From positions 27,409-91,408 of the forward strand of contig JBNLCC010000077.1 of the NCBI GenBank assembly GCA_050303615.1: DNA of 64,000 nt, given 5' to 3'. This stretch comes from CAZDXJ01 sp050303615. GTDB lineage: Bacteria > Pseudomonadota > Gammaproteobacteria > Methylococcales > Methylomonadaceae. Each line of letters begins with the position of its first letter. Within the stretch, counting starts at the first letter, position 1. Below are positions 1-9,497 of this stretch, in pieces. A program made the translations under genes and the position numbers. The notes below the pieces were generated by a model. It saw only the letters and a list, made by a program, of their open reading frames with translations, had not been told where the DNA came from and searched no databases.

Positions 1-1111
1 TCCGGGAACCGCCTCCCTGCCCCAATTGCCGTTTTACCTGGAGTAAAGCTTGCTTCATTTCCGCAGCATAATTCTCGCTGGTTAGAATGTTGATGATTTC
101 AGCGGCGATTGCATCCCCATTGGCCTGATGTTGTATCAACTCTTTCACAACCGGCTTTCCGGCAATAATATTCGGCAAGCCGATGAACGGTGTGTTAATC
201 AAAATTTTTCCCAAATAATAGGTTAATGCAGATAATTTATAAATGATTACCATCGGGATCGTTAATAGAGTGATTTCCAGCGTGGCCGTCCCCGAGGTGG
301 TCATCACCGCATCGCAGCATTGCAGCGCATCATAGGGCTGTTTTTTGATAACATTGACTTTAAAAGGGAAATGTTCCGTATAACAGTGAATTAAAGCATC
401 GTCAATTGAATCAGCCTGCGGTAATACGAATTGCGCATTCGGAAAGCGATTGAGAATAATTTCAGCAGCATCCAACATGACCGGCAACATACGTTTCACT
501 TCATGGCTGCGGCTGCCAGGAAGTATTCCGACGATCGGGTTTTGTTCATTCAGGCTAAAGCGCTCGATATCTTGTTCTTTGGAATATGCGGGATGCACCT
601 TATCGACAGACGGATGACCCACATAGCGCACCGGAATATTTTGTGCCTCGTAATAAGCGGTTTCAAACGGAAAAATGACGGCCATCATATCGATTACCTT
701 TCCGTATTTTATGACTCTTCCGGGCCGCCATGCCCATATTTGAGGACTTACATAAAATAAGACTTTAATGCCGATGCTTTTTGCATAAGCAGCCAGCTTA
801 AAATTGAACTCCTTATAATCCACACAAATCAACAGATCCGGGCGTTCGGCAGCAAGCAGCTGCTGCATTTGCTGCAATACCCGCCGTATTTCAGCATAAT
901 GCTTCAGCACTTCGACCAGCCCGATCACGGCGATTGCTGACGAATCATACCGAACGTCGATACCGGCAGCCTGCATATTTTTCCCGCCCATACCGATGCC
1001 GCGTATATCGGGAAGACTTTTTTTCAATTCCAGAAACATATTAGCGGCATGCTGATCACCGGATGCCTCACCGGCGACCAACATCACCGTGGCCGATTTA
1101 ATGTCAGACAA
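1..1111 (-). CDS. lpxB: Lipid-A-disaccharide synthase LpxB (3' end cut by window edge)
   Basis: LpxB is the glycosyltransferase family 19 enzyme that joins UDP-diacylglucosamine to lipid X, making the lipid A disaccharide at the inner membrane. The minus-strand frame is open from about 1111 to the left edge, some 370 codons, so only about ten C-terminal residues should be missing. Family stretches seen include VAGEASGD near the N-terminus, SPQIWAWR in the middle and LPGSRSHE. I chose the TTG at 1109-1111 because an in-frame TGA lies just upstream, AGAGAG sits at ribosome-binding distance and SDIKSATVML follows; a start at the later ATG is possible. It lies 153 bp downstream of gnnB on the same strand, so a lipid A operon is likely. 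Confidence 0.93.
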   Translation of the reverse strand, partial: MSDIKSATVMLVAGEASGDQHAANMFLELKKSLPDIRGIGMGGKNMQAAGIDVRYDSSAIAVIGLVEVLKHYAEIRRVLQQMQQLLAAERPDLLICVDYKEFNFKLAAYAKSIGIKVLFYVSPQIWAWRPGRVIKYGKVIDMMAVIFPFETAYYEAQNIPVRYVGHPSVDKVHPAYSKEQDIERFSLNEQNPIVGILPGSRSHEVKRMLPVMLDAAEIILNRFPNAQFVLPQADSIDDALIHCYTEHFPFKVNVIKKQPYDALQCCDAVMTTSGTATLEITLLTIPMVIIYKLSALTYYLGKILINTPFIGLPNIIAGKPVVKELIQHQANGDAIAAEIINILTSENYAAEMKQALLQVKRQLGQGGGSR

Positions 1112-1264
1112 AAATTTCTCTCTAATGAAGATAGATCACGTGCGGCACGGATTGACCTAAACGGGTGGCCGGTAATAGAGACGACGGGACTTGATAGCTC
1201 CCGCTTACCGGCAAATGCGGCCACTCCTTGTTACGCTCGATAAATACACCAATTAGCGATGGGA

Positions 1265-2359
1265 TCAACCCAACACAGTTCTAATCACTGACACGATCCG
1301 GTCAATGTTGCCATCTGTCAACTCCGGGCAAATCGGCAACGATAGGCAATTTGCCGCAACGGATTCCGTCACCGGCAAAGTCATACCGGGACATTGCCCG
1401 GCAAACGCCCGTTGTTGATGGAGAGGCACCGGATAGTAAACTGCGCTGGCGATTTGATTTTTCTGCAGAGCTTTCAGCAAATCATCACGACGATCGCACA
1501 ATAAGGTATACTGATGATAAACATGTACCCCGAGCCTGTCTTCAAATGGTGTTGTTAACGGCAAATCGGCCATTAGCCGGGAATAGCGATGTGCCTTTTC
1601 GCGGCGCAGCCGGTTATATTGATCGATCCGCTTCAATTTTGCACGTAAAATCACTGCCTGTATTTCGTCCAAGCGGCTATTGTAACCGATCACGTCATGA
1701 TAATAACGCACATCTGAGCCGTGATTACGCAGCTTTTTCACGATAGCTGCCGTCTCATCGGAGTTGGTTACAACCAGCCCTCCGTCGCCATAAGCCCCCA
1801 GATTTTTACTGGGGAAAAAACTGAAACCGGCGGCATCGCCAAAGCTGCCGGTTTGTTTACCGCCGACTGTAGCGCCAAATGATTGAGCGCAGTCCTCAAT
1901 CAGTTTTAAGCCGAATTCCGTACAAATTTGTTGAATGTTAATGATCTCGGCCGGTTGCCCAAATAAATGTACCGGCATGACCGCTTTGGTTTTAGGCGTA
2001 ATAGCCTGTTCAACAGCTTCGAGATCAATGTTGAATGTTTTCGGATTGATATCGACAAACACCGGATTCGCCCCGAGATATCGGATTGCTTCGGCTGTGG
2101 CGATAAAAGTAAATGCAGAGGTGATTACCTCGTCTCCCGGACCGATACCTTCGGCCTGTAGTGCGAGATGCAAGGCATCGGTACCCGAAGCAACACCGAT
2201 GGCATGGCTGACCCCCAAATAAGCAGCGGCTTCTTGTTCGAATGCCTGAACATTAGGACCCATTATAAATGCACAGCTTTCCAATACTTCGTTCATCCCT
2301 TGTTCAATTTCAGATTTAATCTCCGCATATTGAGCCTTCAGGTTTACCATTGGGATCAT
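1265..2359 (-). CDS. gnnB: PLP-dependent sugar aminotransferase, GnnB-type (DegT/DnrJ/EryC1/StrS family)
   Basis: A 364-residue DegT-family aminotransferase. The N-terminus MIPMVNLKAQY, the GTDALHLAL segment, EDCAQSFGA and the lysine-bearing FFPSKNLGAYGDGG (PLP Schiff-base lysine) are all present. In Acidithiobacillus ferrooxidans GnnA oxidises UDP-GlcNAc at C3 and GnnB transaminates it to UDP-GlcNAc3N, from which LpxA makes lipid A with amide-linked acyl chains. Here the gene lies between a Gfo/Idh oxidoreductase and lpxB, which is the reason for preferring GnnB over WbpE/VioA-type O-antigen transaminases. Sequence alone cannot exclude the latter. The ATG at 2359 gives the conserved family N-terminus. 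Confidence 0.8.
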   Translation of the reverse strand: MIPMVNLKAQYAEIKSEIEQGMNEVLESCAFIMGPNVQAFEQEAAAYLGVSHAIGVASGTDALHLALQAEGIGPGDEVITSAFTFIATAEAIRYLGANPVFVDINPKTFNIDLEAVEQAITPKTKAVMPVHLFGQPAEIINIQQICTEFGLKLIEDCAQSFGATVGGKQTGSFGDAAGFSFFPSKNLGAYGDGGLVVTNSDETAAIVKKLRNHGSDVRYYHDVIGYNSRLDEIQAVILRAKLKRIDQYNRLRREKAHRYSRLMADLPLTTPFEDRLGVHVYHQYTLLCDRRDDLLKALQKNQIASAVYYPVPLHQQRAFAGQCPGMTLPVTESVAANCLSLPICPELTDGNIDRIVSVIRTVLG

Positions 2360-2505
2360 AAAAATTTTGCCTCGTTAATATAAAATAATTAGCTCATAGA
2401 TTATAATGACCGTACATAAAATTTCAGCCTTTTATGTATCCCAGCCCATCTCCTGCAGCAAAAGAGGGAAGGAAGCATCAAAATTTGATGAATGATCAGT
2501 ATCTG

Positions 2506-3465
2506 TCAATTTTCCAACAGCATAGTAATTGCGGTTGCCGTTTCCAACGCTCTTTTTCCCGCTTCTCCGGTTACCAAAGGCGTTTTTCCGGTTTGCACAC
2601 AATTAACGAAATGCTTGATTTCCTCCAATAACGCATCGCCGTTTTCAAATACAGATTCCTCAGTTACGATTTCAGGGATACCGGGAAACATTTCTTTCTC
2701 GCCGGTTTGATGCTTGGTTAGCACCCTGTTTTGAAAATCGATGGAAATATAGGAACAGGGCCGGAACATACGCATTTTGCGTTCCGTCTTCATGCTGATT
2801 CGACTGGCCGTTACATTAGCGACGCAGCCGTTTTTAAAAACCAGACGGGCGTTGGCAATGTCGGTTCCCTTGGTTAACACCGCTGTTCCGCTGGCATCGA
2901 TTCTGTCCACTTCGGAATCAACCATCGCCAGAATGATATCAATGTCATGAATCATTAAATCCAACACCACACTGACGTCATTAGCCCGCGGATTAAAAGG
3001 AGACAGGCGGTGTGATTCGATGAACAAAGGCTTATTCTGGTAACCGTCCAATCCCAACAAAGCGGGATTAAATCGTTCCAGATGGCCTACCTGCAGTATC
3101 CGATTATTTTCCCGTGCTATAGTAATCAATTCATCGGCTTGCTCAATGGTCACTGAGATCGGCTTTTCCACTAGCACATGACTGCCGTTCTTGAGGAAAT
3201 CACGCGCTATGATGTGATGCACACTAGTCGGGACGACAATACTGACTGCATCCACTTTACCCAAAATGGCCTTATAATCCGTTAATGCCGCTGCGTTATA
3301 TTTCCCTGCAACCTGTTTCGCAAGCTGTTCATTAATATCCACTACGGCAGTTAGCTCGCACTCGTCGAGCGATGCATACTTTTCCGCATGAAATTTACCA
3401 AGATATCCGGTGCCGATAACTGCACATTTTAATTTTCCCACGTAAAAACCCAAATCATTGCTCAA
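2506..3465 (-). CDS. gnnA: Gfo/Idh/MocA-family NAD(P)-dependent UDP-sugar oxidoreductase, GnnA-type
   Basis: A 319-residue oxidoreductase with an N-terminal Rossmann motif (AVIGTGYLGKFHAEKY), the EKPIS motif near residue 100 that is diagnostic of the Gfo/Idh/MocA family, and VLDLMIHDIDIIL in the C-terminal domain. It is immediately upstream of the aminotransferase and lpxB, the arrangement expected for gnnA, whose product oxidises the 3-OH of UDP-GlcNAc with NAD. WbpB-like UDP-GlcNAcA dehydrogenase is the main alternative. The start is uncertain: the TTG at 3465 has no clear ribosome-binding site, and a GTG at 3441 would begin MGKLKCAVIG, which matches family N-termini well. Confidence 0.78.
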   Translation of the reverse strand: MSNDLGFYVGKLKCAVIGTGYLGKFHAEKYASLDECELTAVVDINEQLAKQVAGKYNAAALTDYKAILGKVDAVSIVVPTSVHHIIARDFLKNGSHVLVEKPISVTIEQADELITIARENNRILQVGHLERFNPALLGLDGYQNKPLFIESHRLSPFNPRANDVSVVLDLMIHDIDIILAMVDSEVDRIDASGTAVLTKGTDIANARLVFKNGCVANVTASRISMKTERKMRMFRPCSYISIDFQNRVLTKHQTGEKEMFPGIPEIVTEESVFENGDALLEEIKHFVNCVQTGKTPLVTGEAGKRALETATAITMLLEN

Positions 3466-3610
3466 AAAACTATAGTTGGCGACAGCGACGCCTGTTTTGC
3501 CTGAACGCGGCGCCCGCTTCTAATTAATTGCTGACATTATAACAAGAGCGGCAACGTAGACGCCTGTATTCAACGCTGGTCTATCGACATCCGGGAACTT
3601 TAAGTAAGTC

Positions 3611-6406
3611 TTATACTAAACGGGCCGGTTTGCCAATAAAATATCCCTGCGCGTAATCGATGCCAAACTCTTTGAGTATCGCCAGAATCTCTTCATTTTC
3701 AACAAATTCGGCAATGGTTTTTTTACCCAACGCTTGCGATACTTCGGTAATCGCTTTGACAAATATTTTATCTTCATCGTTTTTATCTATTTGCTGGACA
3801 AAGGTGCCATCAATTTTGACAAAATCCACAGGCAAATGTTTTAAATAGTAAAATGACGAAAAACCAACTCCAAAGTCATCCAAAGAAATCTGACAACCTA
3901 ATGCTTTAATCTTTTTTATCAATAATTGTGCCGCTGTAAAATTCGATACTGCCGCTGTCTCCGTAATTTCAAAAATAAACAACGCCGGATTAACATCCCG
4001 GATATTTAATAATTCGGCAATATCGGAAAAAATTTCCGTATCATTAAAAGAAAAGCCGGAAAGATTAATTGATAACGAAATCTGCTTCTGTTGCCGCTGA
4101 AAGAGCAAATGCTGTTGTACTGCCAATTTAATGACCATCCGGTCTATGCTGCCGATAAGCCCTAATTCCTCGGCATAGCCGATAAATTCCCCCGGCATCA
4201 CGATCCGGTCGTTTTCCATCACCATACGAATCAAACACTCATAATGGCAAATGCGGTTATCAAGCATGTTTTGTATCGGCTGAAAAAACAGTACAAACCG
4301 ATCGTGATCGAGTGATGTTTCAATCAATTCTTTCCAATACATCCGTTTGGTCAATCGGGCTTGATAGTCTTTATCAGGAGAAAAGATATGATATTGGCCG
4401 CGTCCTGATTCCTTGGCCTGATACATAGCCAAATCGGCATTGGATAATAATTCCTGAACCGTGATTCCATGCTCGGGATAGATTGCTATGCCTATACTGC
4501 AGCTTATCTTGTATTTCCTGCCTTCAAAGCTAAAGTCGATCATCATTAAGGCGTCATGTATTTTCCTTGCCAGAAACTCGACCCCTTCAGGCTTTGCGTT
4601 GGAAATTATCAAGGTGAATTCATCCCCGCCGATTCTGCTTAATATATCCGATTCGCGCACGGTCCGTTTTAACACTGCAGCGACCTGCTGCAGCATGGTA
4701 TCGCCGGCCTGATGTCCGCTGGTATCGTTGATAATTTTGAACTGATCAAGATCCAGATAGTACAGCGCAATGCGGTCTTGATACCTTTCCGCAACTGACA
4801 AAATATGGCCGAATTCGTCGAGAAAGTCTCTGCGGTTGCTAAGTCCGGTCAGCTGATCATGGGTAGCCATCCAATGGGTTTGTTCCTCCGCAATCTTTCT
4901 TTCGCTGACATCAACCCCTAGGGTCAGGACGACTTTCTCATCCCCCTGCTCCTGTTTCATTACCGAGTGCAACCAGGAAATGTGGCGTATGCCTCCGGAT
5001 GAAGTCAACAACATCCCGTCTATCTGAAACATTTCAAGCTGCTGACCTTTTCTCAGCCGCACCAGTTTATTTAAGTGATTGACCTCCGATTCCGGTAAAT
5101 AATCATCGAAATTTTTCCCTACGATTCCCATTTGATCAGATTCGAATTCGTTTGCTCCGGTCTGGTTGATGGATAAAATTTCGCCTTGCGGATTTTGTGT
5201 GATCACTATAATCGGAGCGGTTTCGACCAGTTGGTTAATAAAATCACGCTCTGCCGCCAATTCCTGGCTTTTTTTGGTCAAAAGCCGCGTATTTTCTTGG
5301 ACTTCATTTTCCAATAATTCCAGTTGATCCGTTAAAGTTAAGGCGGTATGGTTTAGTTGATCCAATTCATCGTAACCGAATAAAAATCGTGATTTATATT
5401 TGAGCTGATTTCTGAACTGATCATATTGATGGCGTGCGAGTAGTGGCAATGACTTCGATAATCTGGAAATACGCCAAAGAAAAAAATGCAGCATCAATAA
5501 GACCAAACCTAACGAAGCGGACAGACTGGTAACACCAAACCACCAAAACTTTTGCAGTTCGGCTTCCAGTTGTTGCCGCGCTTCCGTAATATCCTCAATT
5601 AATATAAAAAAGGGGGGATTGTTTGGAATTTTTCTCCTAACCGGAAATATAAATGCTTCAAAAATACGGCCTTTATGCCGGACAATACGGCTTTTTCCGA
5701 ACAATTCAGCAATTGTGTATTGCCGAATGATCGATTGATAAATGGCATTATTTCTAACGGCATTGGACATCGCCGATAATTTATAAGGCCATGCGGAATT
5801 TTGCGTGGCATCAAATACTAAAATACCCAGATCCGTTTTAGTCGCTGACCAATATTCAATAATAATATCAACCAGTGAGCGGCTTACACTTAAAGCGCCT
5901 GTGGATTGCGAAGATTCCAGAATCGGAATAATGACATTTTGATAACACAATTCGGGGCAAACAATATCCCGATCAGGCAATTCTTTGTTCAGTACCTCCA
6001 ACAACCGAGACTGATCGAGCGCGATTGAGTTCCCCCAAAAGTCGAGAATTGTCCCATCGTGGCTGAACAGAGCAACATTTTCAAGCCCCCAACTCATTTG
6101 CCATTGACGCCAGTTATTATCCAAAGCAAGGGCAATACCCCCAGGCTCCGCCACCCCGGCCGGCGATAAATGCTGTAAATGTGAAATTGCTTCGGAAACT
6201 TGCTCCAAAACAAGAAAAGATTCGTTCACCAAAGCCTTGGCAATGTTGATATGATTGCCCCTCAGCACTTGCCGGTGATAAGTAAAATTTGCCGATATCT
6301 CGTTATGAATCAGGAAAGAAAAAATACTATGCAACAGCAACAGCACGCTGATTAATACAGCAGCAAACTTCCATTTTAAGCTGATTACATTCGTATTCTT
6401 GGTCAT
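3611..6406 (-). CDS. Membrane sensor with PAS, GGDEF and EAL domains (cyclic di-GMP turnover)
   Basis: About 931 residues. A first membrane helix (residues about 14-30) and a second near 290 flank a periplasmic sensor region. A PAS domain around residues 395-510 is followed by GGDEF (RIGGDEF near 591) and EAL. The GGDEF site is intact, so diguanylate cyclase activity is possible. The EAL signature reads ECL (ECLIR, near 723), but the catalytic Glu, the SINLSG asparagine, EITET, DDFGVG and the AEFVE glutamate are kept, so phosphodiesterase activity is also plausible. I prefer the ATG at 6406 to a GTG two codons earlier. It is monocistronic, with 145 bp to gnnA and 234 bp to copA. The input signal is unknown. 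Confidence 0.88.
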   Translation of the reverse strand: MTKNTNVISLKWKFAAVLISVLLLLHSIFSFLIHNEISANFTYHRQVLRGNHINIAKALVNESFLVLEQVSEAISHLQHLSPAGVAEPGGIALALDNNWRQWQMSWGLENVALFSHDGTILDFWGNSIALDQSRLLEVLNKELPDRDIVCPELCYQNVIIPILESSQSTGALSVSRSLVDIIIEYWSATKTDLGILVFDATQNSAWPYKLSAMSNAVRNNAIYQSIIRQYTIAELFGKSRIVRHKGRIFEAFIFPVRRKIPNNPPFFILIEDITEARQQLEAELQKFWWFGVTSLSASLGLVLLMLHFFLWRISRLSKSLPLLARHQYDQFRNQLKYKSRFLFGYDELDQLNHTALTLTDQLELLENEVQENTRLLTKKSQELAAERDFINQLVETAPIIVITQNPQGEILSINQTGANEFESDQMGIVGKNFDDYLPESEVNHLNKLVRLRKGQQLEMFQIDGMLLTSSGGIRHISWLHSVMKQEQGDEKVVLTLGVDVSERKIAEEQTHWMATHDQLTGLSNRRDFLDEFGHILSVAERYQDRIALYYLDLDQFKIINDTSGHQAGDTMLQQVAAVLKRTVRESDILSRIGGDEFTLIISNAKPEGVEFLARKIHDALMMIDFSFEGRKYKISCSIGIAIYPEHGITVQELLSNADLAMYQAKESGRGQYHIFSPDKDYQARLTKRMYWKELIETSLDHDRFVLFFQPIQNMLDNRICHYECLIRMVMENDRIVMPGEFIGYAEELGLIGSIDRMVIKLAVQQHLLFQRQQKQISLSINLSGFSFNDTEIFSDIAELLNIRDVNPALFIFEITETAAVSNFTAAQLLIKKIKALGCQISLDDFGVGFSSFYYLKHLPVDFVKIDGTFVQQIDKNDEDKIFVKAITEVSQALGKKTIAEFVENEEILAILKEFGIDYAQGYFIGKPARLV

Positions 6407-6640
6407 TTCCACAAAATGTGTACAATTAATTGAAAACTGAAAATCATTATGTCGCGAGTTTTATCGAACTCCGCAAAACGTTGAATAAGACGCTAATGAA
6501 ATTCGCACCAAGGCTAAAAATTCATTGCACCGTTCAGTATATTCAATCAAATTTTAGCTGATATCCTCCCGGTTTCCACTCTGGTAAAAATTTTTTGGTT
6601 TAGTTTCAAGTATTTCATCAACTAAGCGATAGCCACCCCT

Positions 6641-8875
6641 TTATAATTTCAACCAGCGCAACCGATTCGCATTAGTCACGACGGTCACTGAAGACATTGC
6701 CATCGCTGCGCCGGCAATCATCGGATTCAATAGAATTCCGAACAGCGGATATAGAAGGCCGGCCGCAACTGGTATACTCATGGTGTTATAGATAAACGCA
6801 CCGAACAGATTCTGTTTGATATTTTTCAAGGTTACTTTTGACAACTCAATAGCTTCTGGAACCTTTAATAATGAACCTTGTAAGATTACCACGTCGGCGC
6901 TTTCAATCGCCACATCCGTTCCTGAGCCGATTGCCATTCCAACATCCGCCTGAGCCAATGCCGGAGCATCGTTAATGCCGTCACCGACCATCGCAACCAC
7001 TTCCCCTTGCTGCTGTAATTGTTTGACCACCGCAGCTTTATCTTCCGGCAATACTTGAGCGCGGACTTCCTTAATTCCCGCTTTATCCGCGATAGCTTGG
7101 GCAGTCACGGAATTATCACCCGTCACCATCAATACCCGTACACCCTTTTCCAGCAACTGCCGTACGGCCTGGGCGGAATCTTTTTTTATCGGGTCCGATA
7201 CGGCGACAATACCCGCGACTTTATTTTCTATAGAAAGCAACATCGGCGTCTGCCCCTGCTGCGAAAGTTTTTCCAGGCGCTGCCGGTAACGGGCAAAACT
7301 GATACCCTGCTGTTGCATCAGTGCCGCATTGCCGAACGCTACACGTTTGCCGTCAATTTGCGCGATAACCCCATGTCCGGCCACCGCTTCAAAATGACTT
7401 GCTTTTTGTAAAGCGAGCTGTTTTTGTTCGGCGGATTGCAAAATGGCCGAAGCAAGCGGATGTTCCGATCCCGCTTCAATACTGGCTGCGAACATCAACA
7501 CGGTTGCCTCGCTATAGCCGTTTCCTGCTACCACTGTGGAGACGGCGGGTTTGCCCTCGGTGACAGTACCGGTCTTGTCCAAGATAATACAACTCAACTT
7601 ACCTGCACTTTGCAACGCTTCGCCGTTTCTTATCAAAATACCTGACTGGGCCGCCCGCCCCACCGACACCATCACCGAAATGGGTGTTGCCAATCCCAAT
7701 GCGCAGGGACAAGCAATAACCAGCACCGTCATCGACGTAACAAACGCATATCCCACAGACGGTTCAGGCCCCCAGCCGTACCAGACTAAAAATGTCAGTG
7801 CCGAAACGGCAACTACCGCCGGCACAAAAATCGCTGAAATTTTATCCGCTAACCTGGCAATTGCCGGTTTTGTGCTTTGCGCCTGACGAACACTTTGAAT
7901 AATTTGTGCCAATGCCGTATCGCGACCGATGCGCGTCGCTTTAAACATAAAGCTTCCTTGCTGATTCATGGTTCCGGCGACAACTTCCGATGCGACGGTT
8001 TTCTCCACCGGAATCGATTCACCGGTCAGCATCGACTCATCCACTGAGGAATGTCCTTCGGTTACCACGCCGTCAACAGCAATTTTCTCGCCGGGCCTGA
8101 CTCGTAATGTTTCTCCCAGACCGACTTCTTCGATGGGTATATCCATTTCCTCTCCATTCCTGATAACCCGCGCGGTTCTTGGCTGCAAGCCGATTAATTC
8201 CCTAATCGCGCCGGATGTTTTGCCCCTCGCCCTGGTTTCCAAAGCGGTCCCCAAATTGATAAATGCCAGAATGATCATCGATGCTTCAAAATAAGCATGT
8301 TTGGCCAACGAAGGCAGTATATCGAAATAGTCGATAATGATGCAGGAATAAAACCAGGCCGAACCCGTGCCTAACGCAATCAAAGTGTCCATATTGGCCT
8401 GCCCCAAAGTCAGTGCCTTAAGTGCGCCGCTAAAGAAATGCCCGCCGGAATAAACGAGTACCGCCAGCGTAATTAGCGCCATTTCAGGCCAGAACCAGTT
8501 GCCTGTCTCGGAACCGATTTCCGGTAGCCAGTCGAAATTTCCGGCCAGCATTAGCGGTGCGCCGAATGCGGCGGCAACCGCCGCTTTTTTGATCAACAGC
8601 TGAAATCGTTGCTGTTCACGTTGCTCCTGTTCCTCGGGGTCTTCCAATCCTTCCATTACCGCTGCATCATAACCGGCCGCCTTGACTGCCTGGGTTAATG
8701 CTTCCGGATCGGCATTGCCTTTAACTGTCGCTGAGTGATCGGCAAAATTGACCGTTGCCGATTCGACCCCGGCAACTGACGCTAAAGCGCCTTCAACGAC
8801 ACTGACACAACCGGCACAGCTCATCCCCAGAATGGACAAGCGTATACTTTGTTCGGAATTAACTTCGGTAGTCAT
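6641..8875 (-). CDS. copA: Copper-exporting P1B-type ATPase CopA
   Basis: A 744-residue heavy-metal ATPase. One N-terminal HMA domain carries MSCAGC (Cys20, Cys23). The membrane-embedded metal motif is CPCALG, the form typical of Cu(I) pumps. The phosphorylation motif DKTGTVTEG, the SEHPLA motif of the P1B nucleotide domain, and the hinge GDGINDAPAL are present. It should pump Cu(I) from cytoplasm to periplasm. The gene lies 51 bp downstream of copZ on the same strand, a usual chaperone-pump pairing. No CueR-type regulator gene is adjacent. Cu/Ag discrimination cannot be read from the sequence. Confidence 0.95.
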   Translation of the reverse strand: MTTEVNSEQSIRLSILGMSCAGCVSVVEGALASVAGVESATVNFADHSATVKGNADPEALTQAVKAAGYDAAVMEGLEDPEEQEQREQQRFQLLIKKAAVAAAFGAPLMLAGNFDWLPEIGSETGNWFWPEMALITLAVLVYSGGHFFSGALKALTLGQANMDTLIALGTGSAWFYSCIIIDYFDILPSLAKHAYFEASMIILAFINLGTALETRARGKTSGAIRELIGLQPRTARVIRNGEEMDIPIEEVGLGETLRVRPGEKIAVDGVVTEGHSSVDESMLTGESIPVEKTVASEVVAGTMNQQGSFMFKATRIGRDTALAQIIQSVRQAQSTKPAIARLADKISAIFVPAVVAVSALTFLVWYGWGPEPSVGYAFVTSMTVLVIACPCALGLATPISVMVSVGRAAQSGILIRNGEALQSAGKLSCIILDKTGTVTEGKPAVSTVVAGNGYSEATVLMFAASIEAGSEHPLASAILQSAEQKQLALQKASHFEAVAGHGVIAQIDGKRVAFGNAALMQQQGISFARYRQRLEKLSQQGQTPMLLSIENKVAGIVAVSDPIKKDSAQAVRQLLEKGVRVLMVTGDNSVTAQAIADKAGIKEVRAQVLPEDKAAVVKQLQQQGEVVAMVGDGINDAPALAQADVGMAIGSGTDVAIESADVVILQGSLLKVPEAIELSKVTLKNIKQNLFGAFIYNTMSIPVAAGLLYPLFGILLNPMIAGAAMAMSSVTVVTNANRLRWLKL

Positions 8876-8926
8876 GCATATACCCCGGAATCTGAAATCA
8901 TATTGCTGAGTAAAAATTTAGTCTGT

Positions 8927-9139
8927 CTACTGCTCAACCTGGTAGCCGGCCGCTAAAATGGCTTGCTTTATCTCATCCAAACTGGTCTGATTTTCATCAT
9001 ATTCAACTTCAACCGTGTTTTGTTTGCTCGAAGCCTCGACGGATACCACGCCCGCCAACCCCTGCAATTTTCCCTTAACATTCGTTTCACAACCGCCGCA
9101 TTTCATTCCGGTGACATTCAATAATACCGATTCAGACAT
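8927..9139 (-). CDS. copZ: Copper chaperone CopZ (HMA domain protein)
   Basis: A 70-residue single HMA domain with GMKCGGC (Cys14 and Cys17) and the usual beta-alpha-beta-beta-alpha-beta length. It is expected to bind Cu(I) in the cytoplasm and hand it to CopA, encoded directly downstream. The ATG at 9139 has a good ribosome-binding site (AAGGGGA). A paired TGTACA motif lies about 210 bp upstream and could be an operator for this unit or for the divergent rhodanese operon. Confidence 0.92.
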   Translation of the reverse strand: MSESVLLNVTGMKCGGCETNVKGKLQGLAGVVSVEASSKQNTVEVEYDENQTSLDEIKQAILAAGYQVEQ

Positions 9140-9497
9140 ATCATTCCCCTTTCGAAAAAACTAATTCAACATACAAAGCCAATTGTCACTCTTTCTCTGT
9201 TGACCGGAACGCACTCAGACTGGAATTACCGTATGACAACCAATCGGGGTACATTTCCAAATCAGCTTCACCCTTATATTCGGATAAAAAAATCATGTAT
9301 CCGGCTTTATAAACAAGCGGACATCGACTGCAATTTGCCTTGTTAAGTTATTGTACAAAAATGTACATCATACTCGACTGAATAATGAAAATCATGATAT
9401 AAAATTCAACTTTTAGGTAAAACTTCCAAAATTAAAGCCGAAACACGGCTGGTTTTGAAAAAACAGTTGCAGTTTATTTGCGAATACGGTTTCTGTC
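9140..9497. other. Divergent intergenic region between copZ and the rhodanese operon
   Basis: 358 bp with no convincing gene. It must hold both the minus-strand copZ promoter and the plus-strand promoter of the rhodanese operon. The only structured signal I see is TGTACA-AAAA-TGTACA at 9352-9367. A minus-strand 85-codon frame starting in the next gene has no homology I recognise and is treated as a shadow. Confidence 0.6.
9352..9367. promoter_or_regulatory. Paired TGTACA palindromes, possible operator
   Basis: Two copies of the self-palindromic hexamer TGTACA separated by four A residues, giving a 16-bp perfect inverted repeat. It lies in the divergent region between copZ and the rhodanese gene. 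Symmetry and position suggest a dimeric regulator site; the regulator is unknown, and the spacing does not fit the classical CopY box (TACAnnTGTA). Confidence 0.35.

Noticed and set aside
1122..1268. Minus-strand 48-codon frame from a TTG between gnnB and lpxB
   Set aside because: It overlaps the gnnB stop and has no recognisable product or clear ribosome-binding site; probably chance in the 153-bp spacer.
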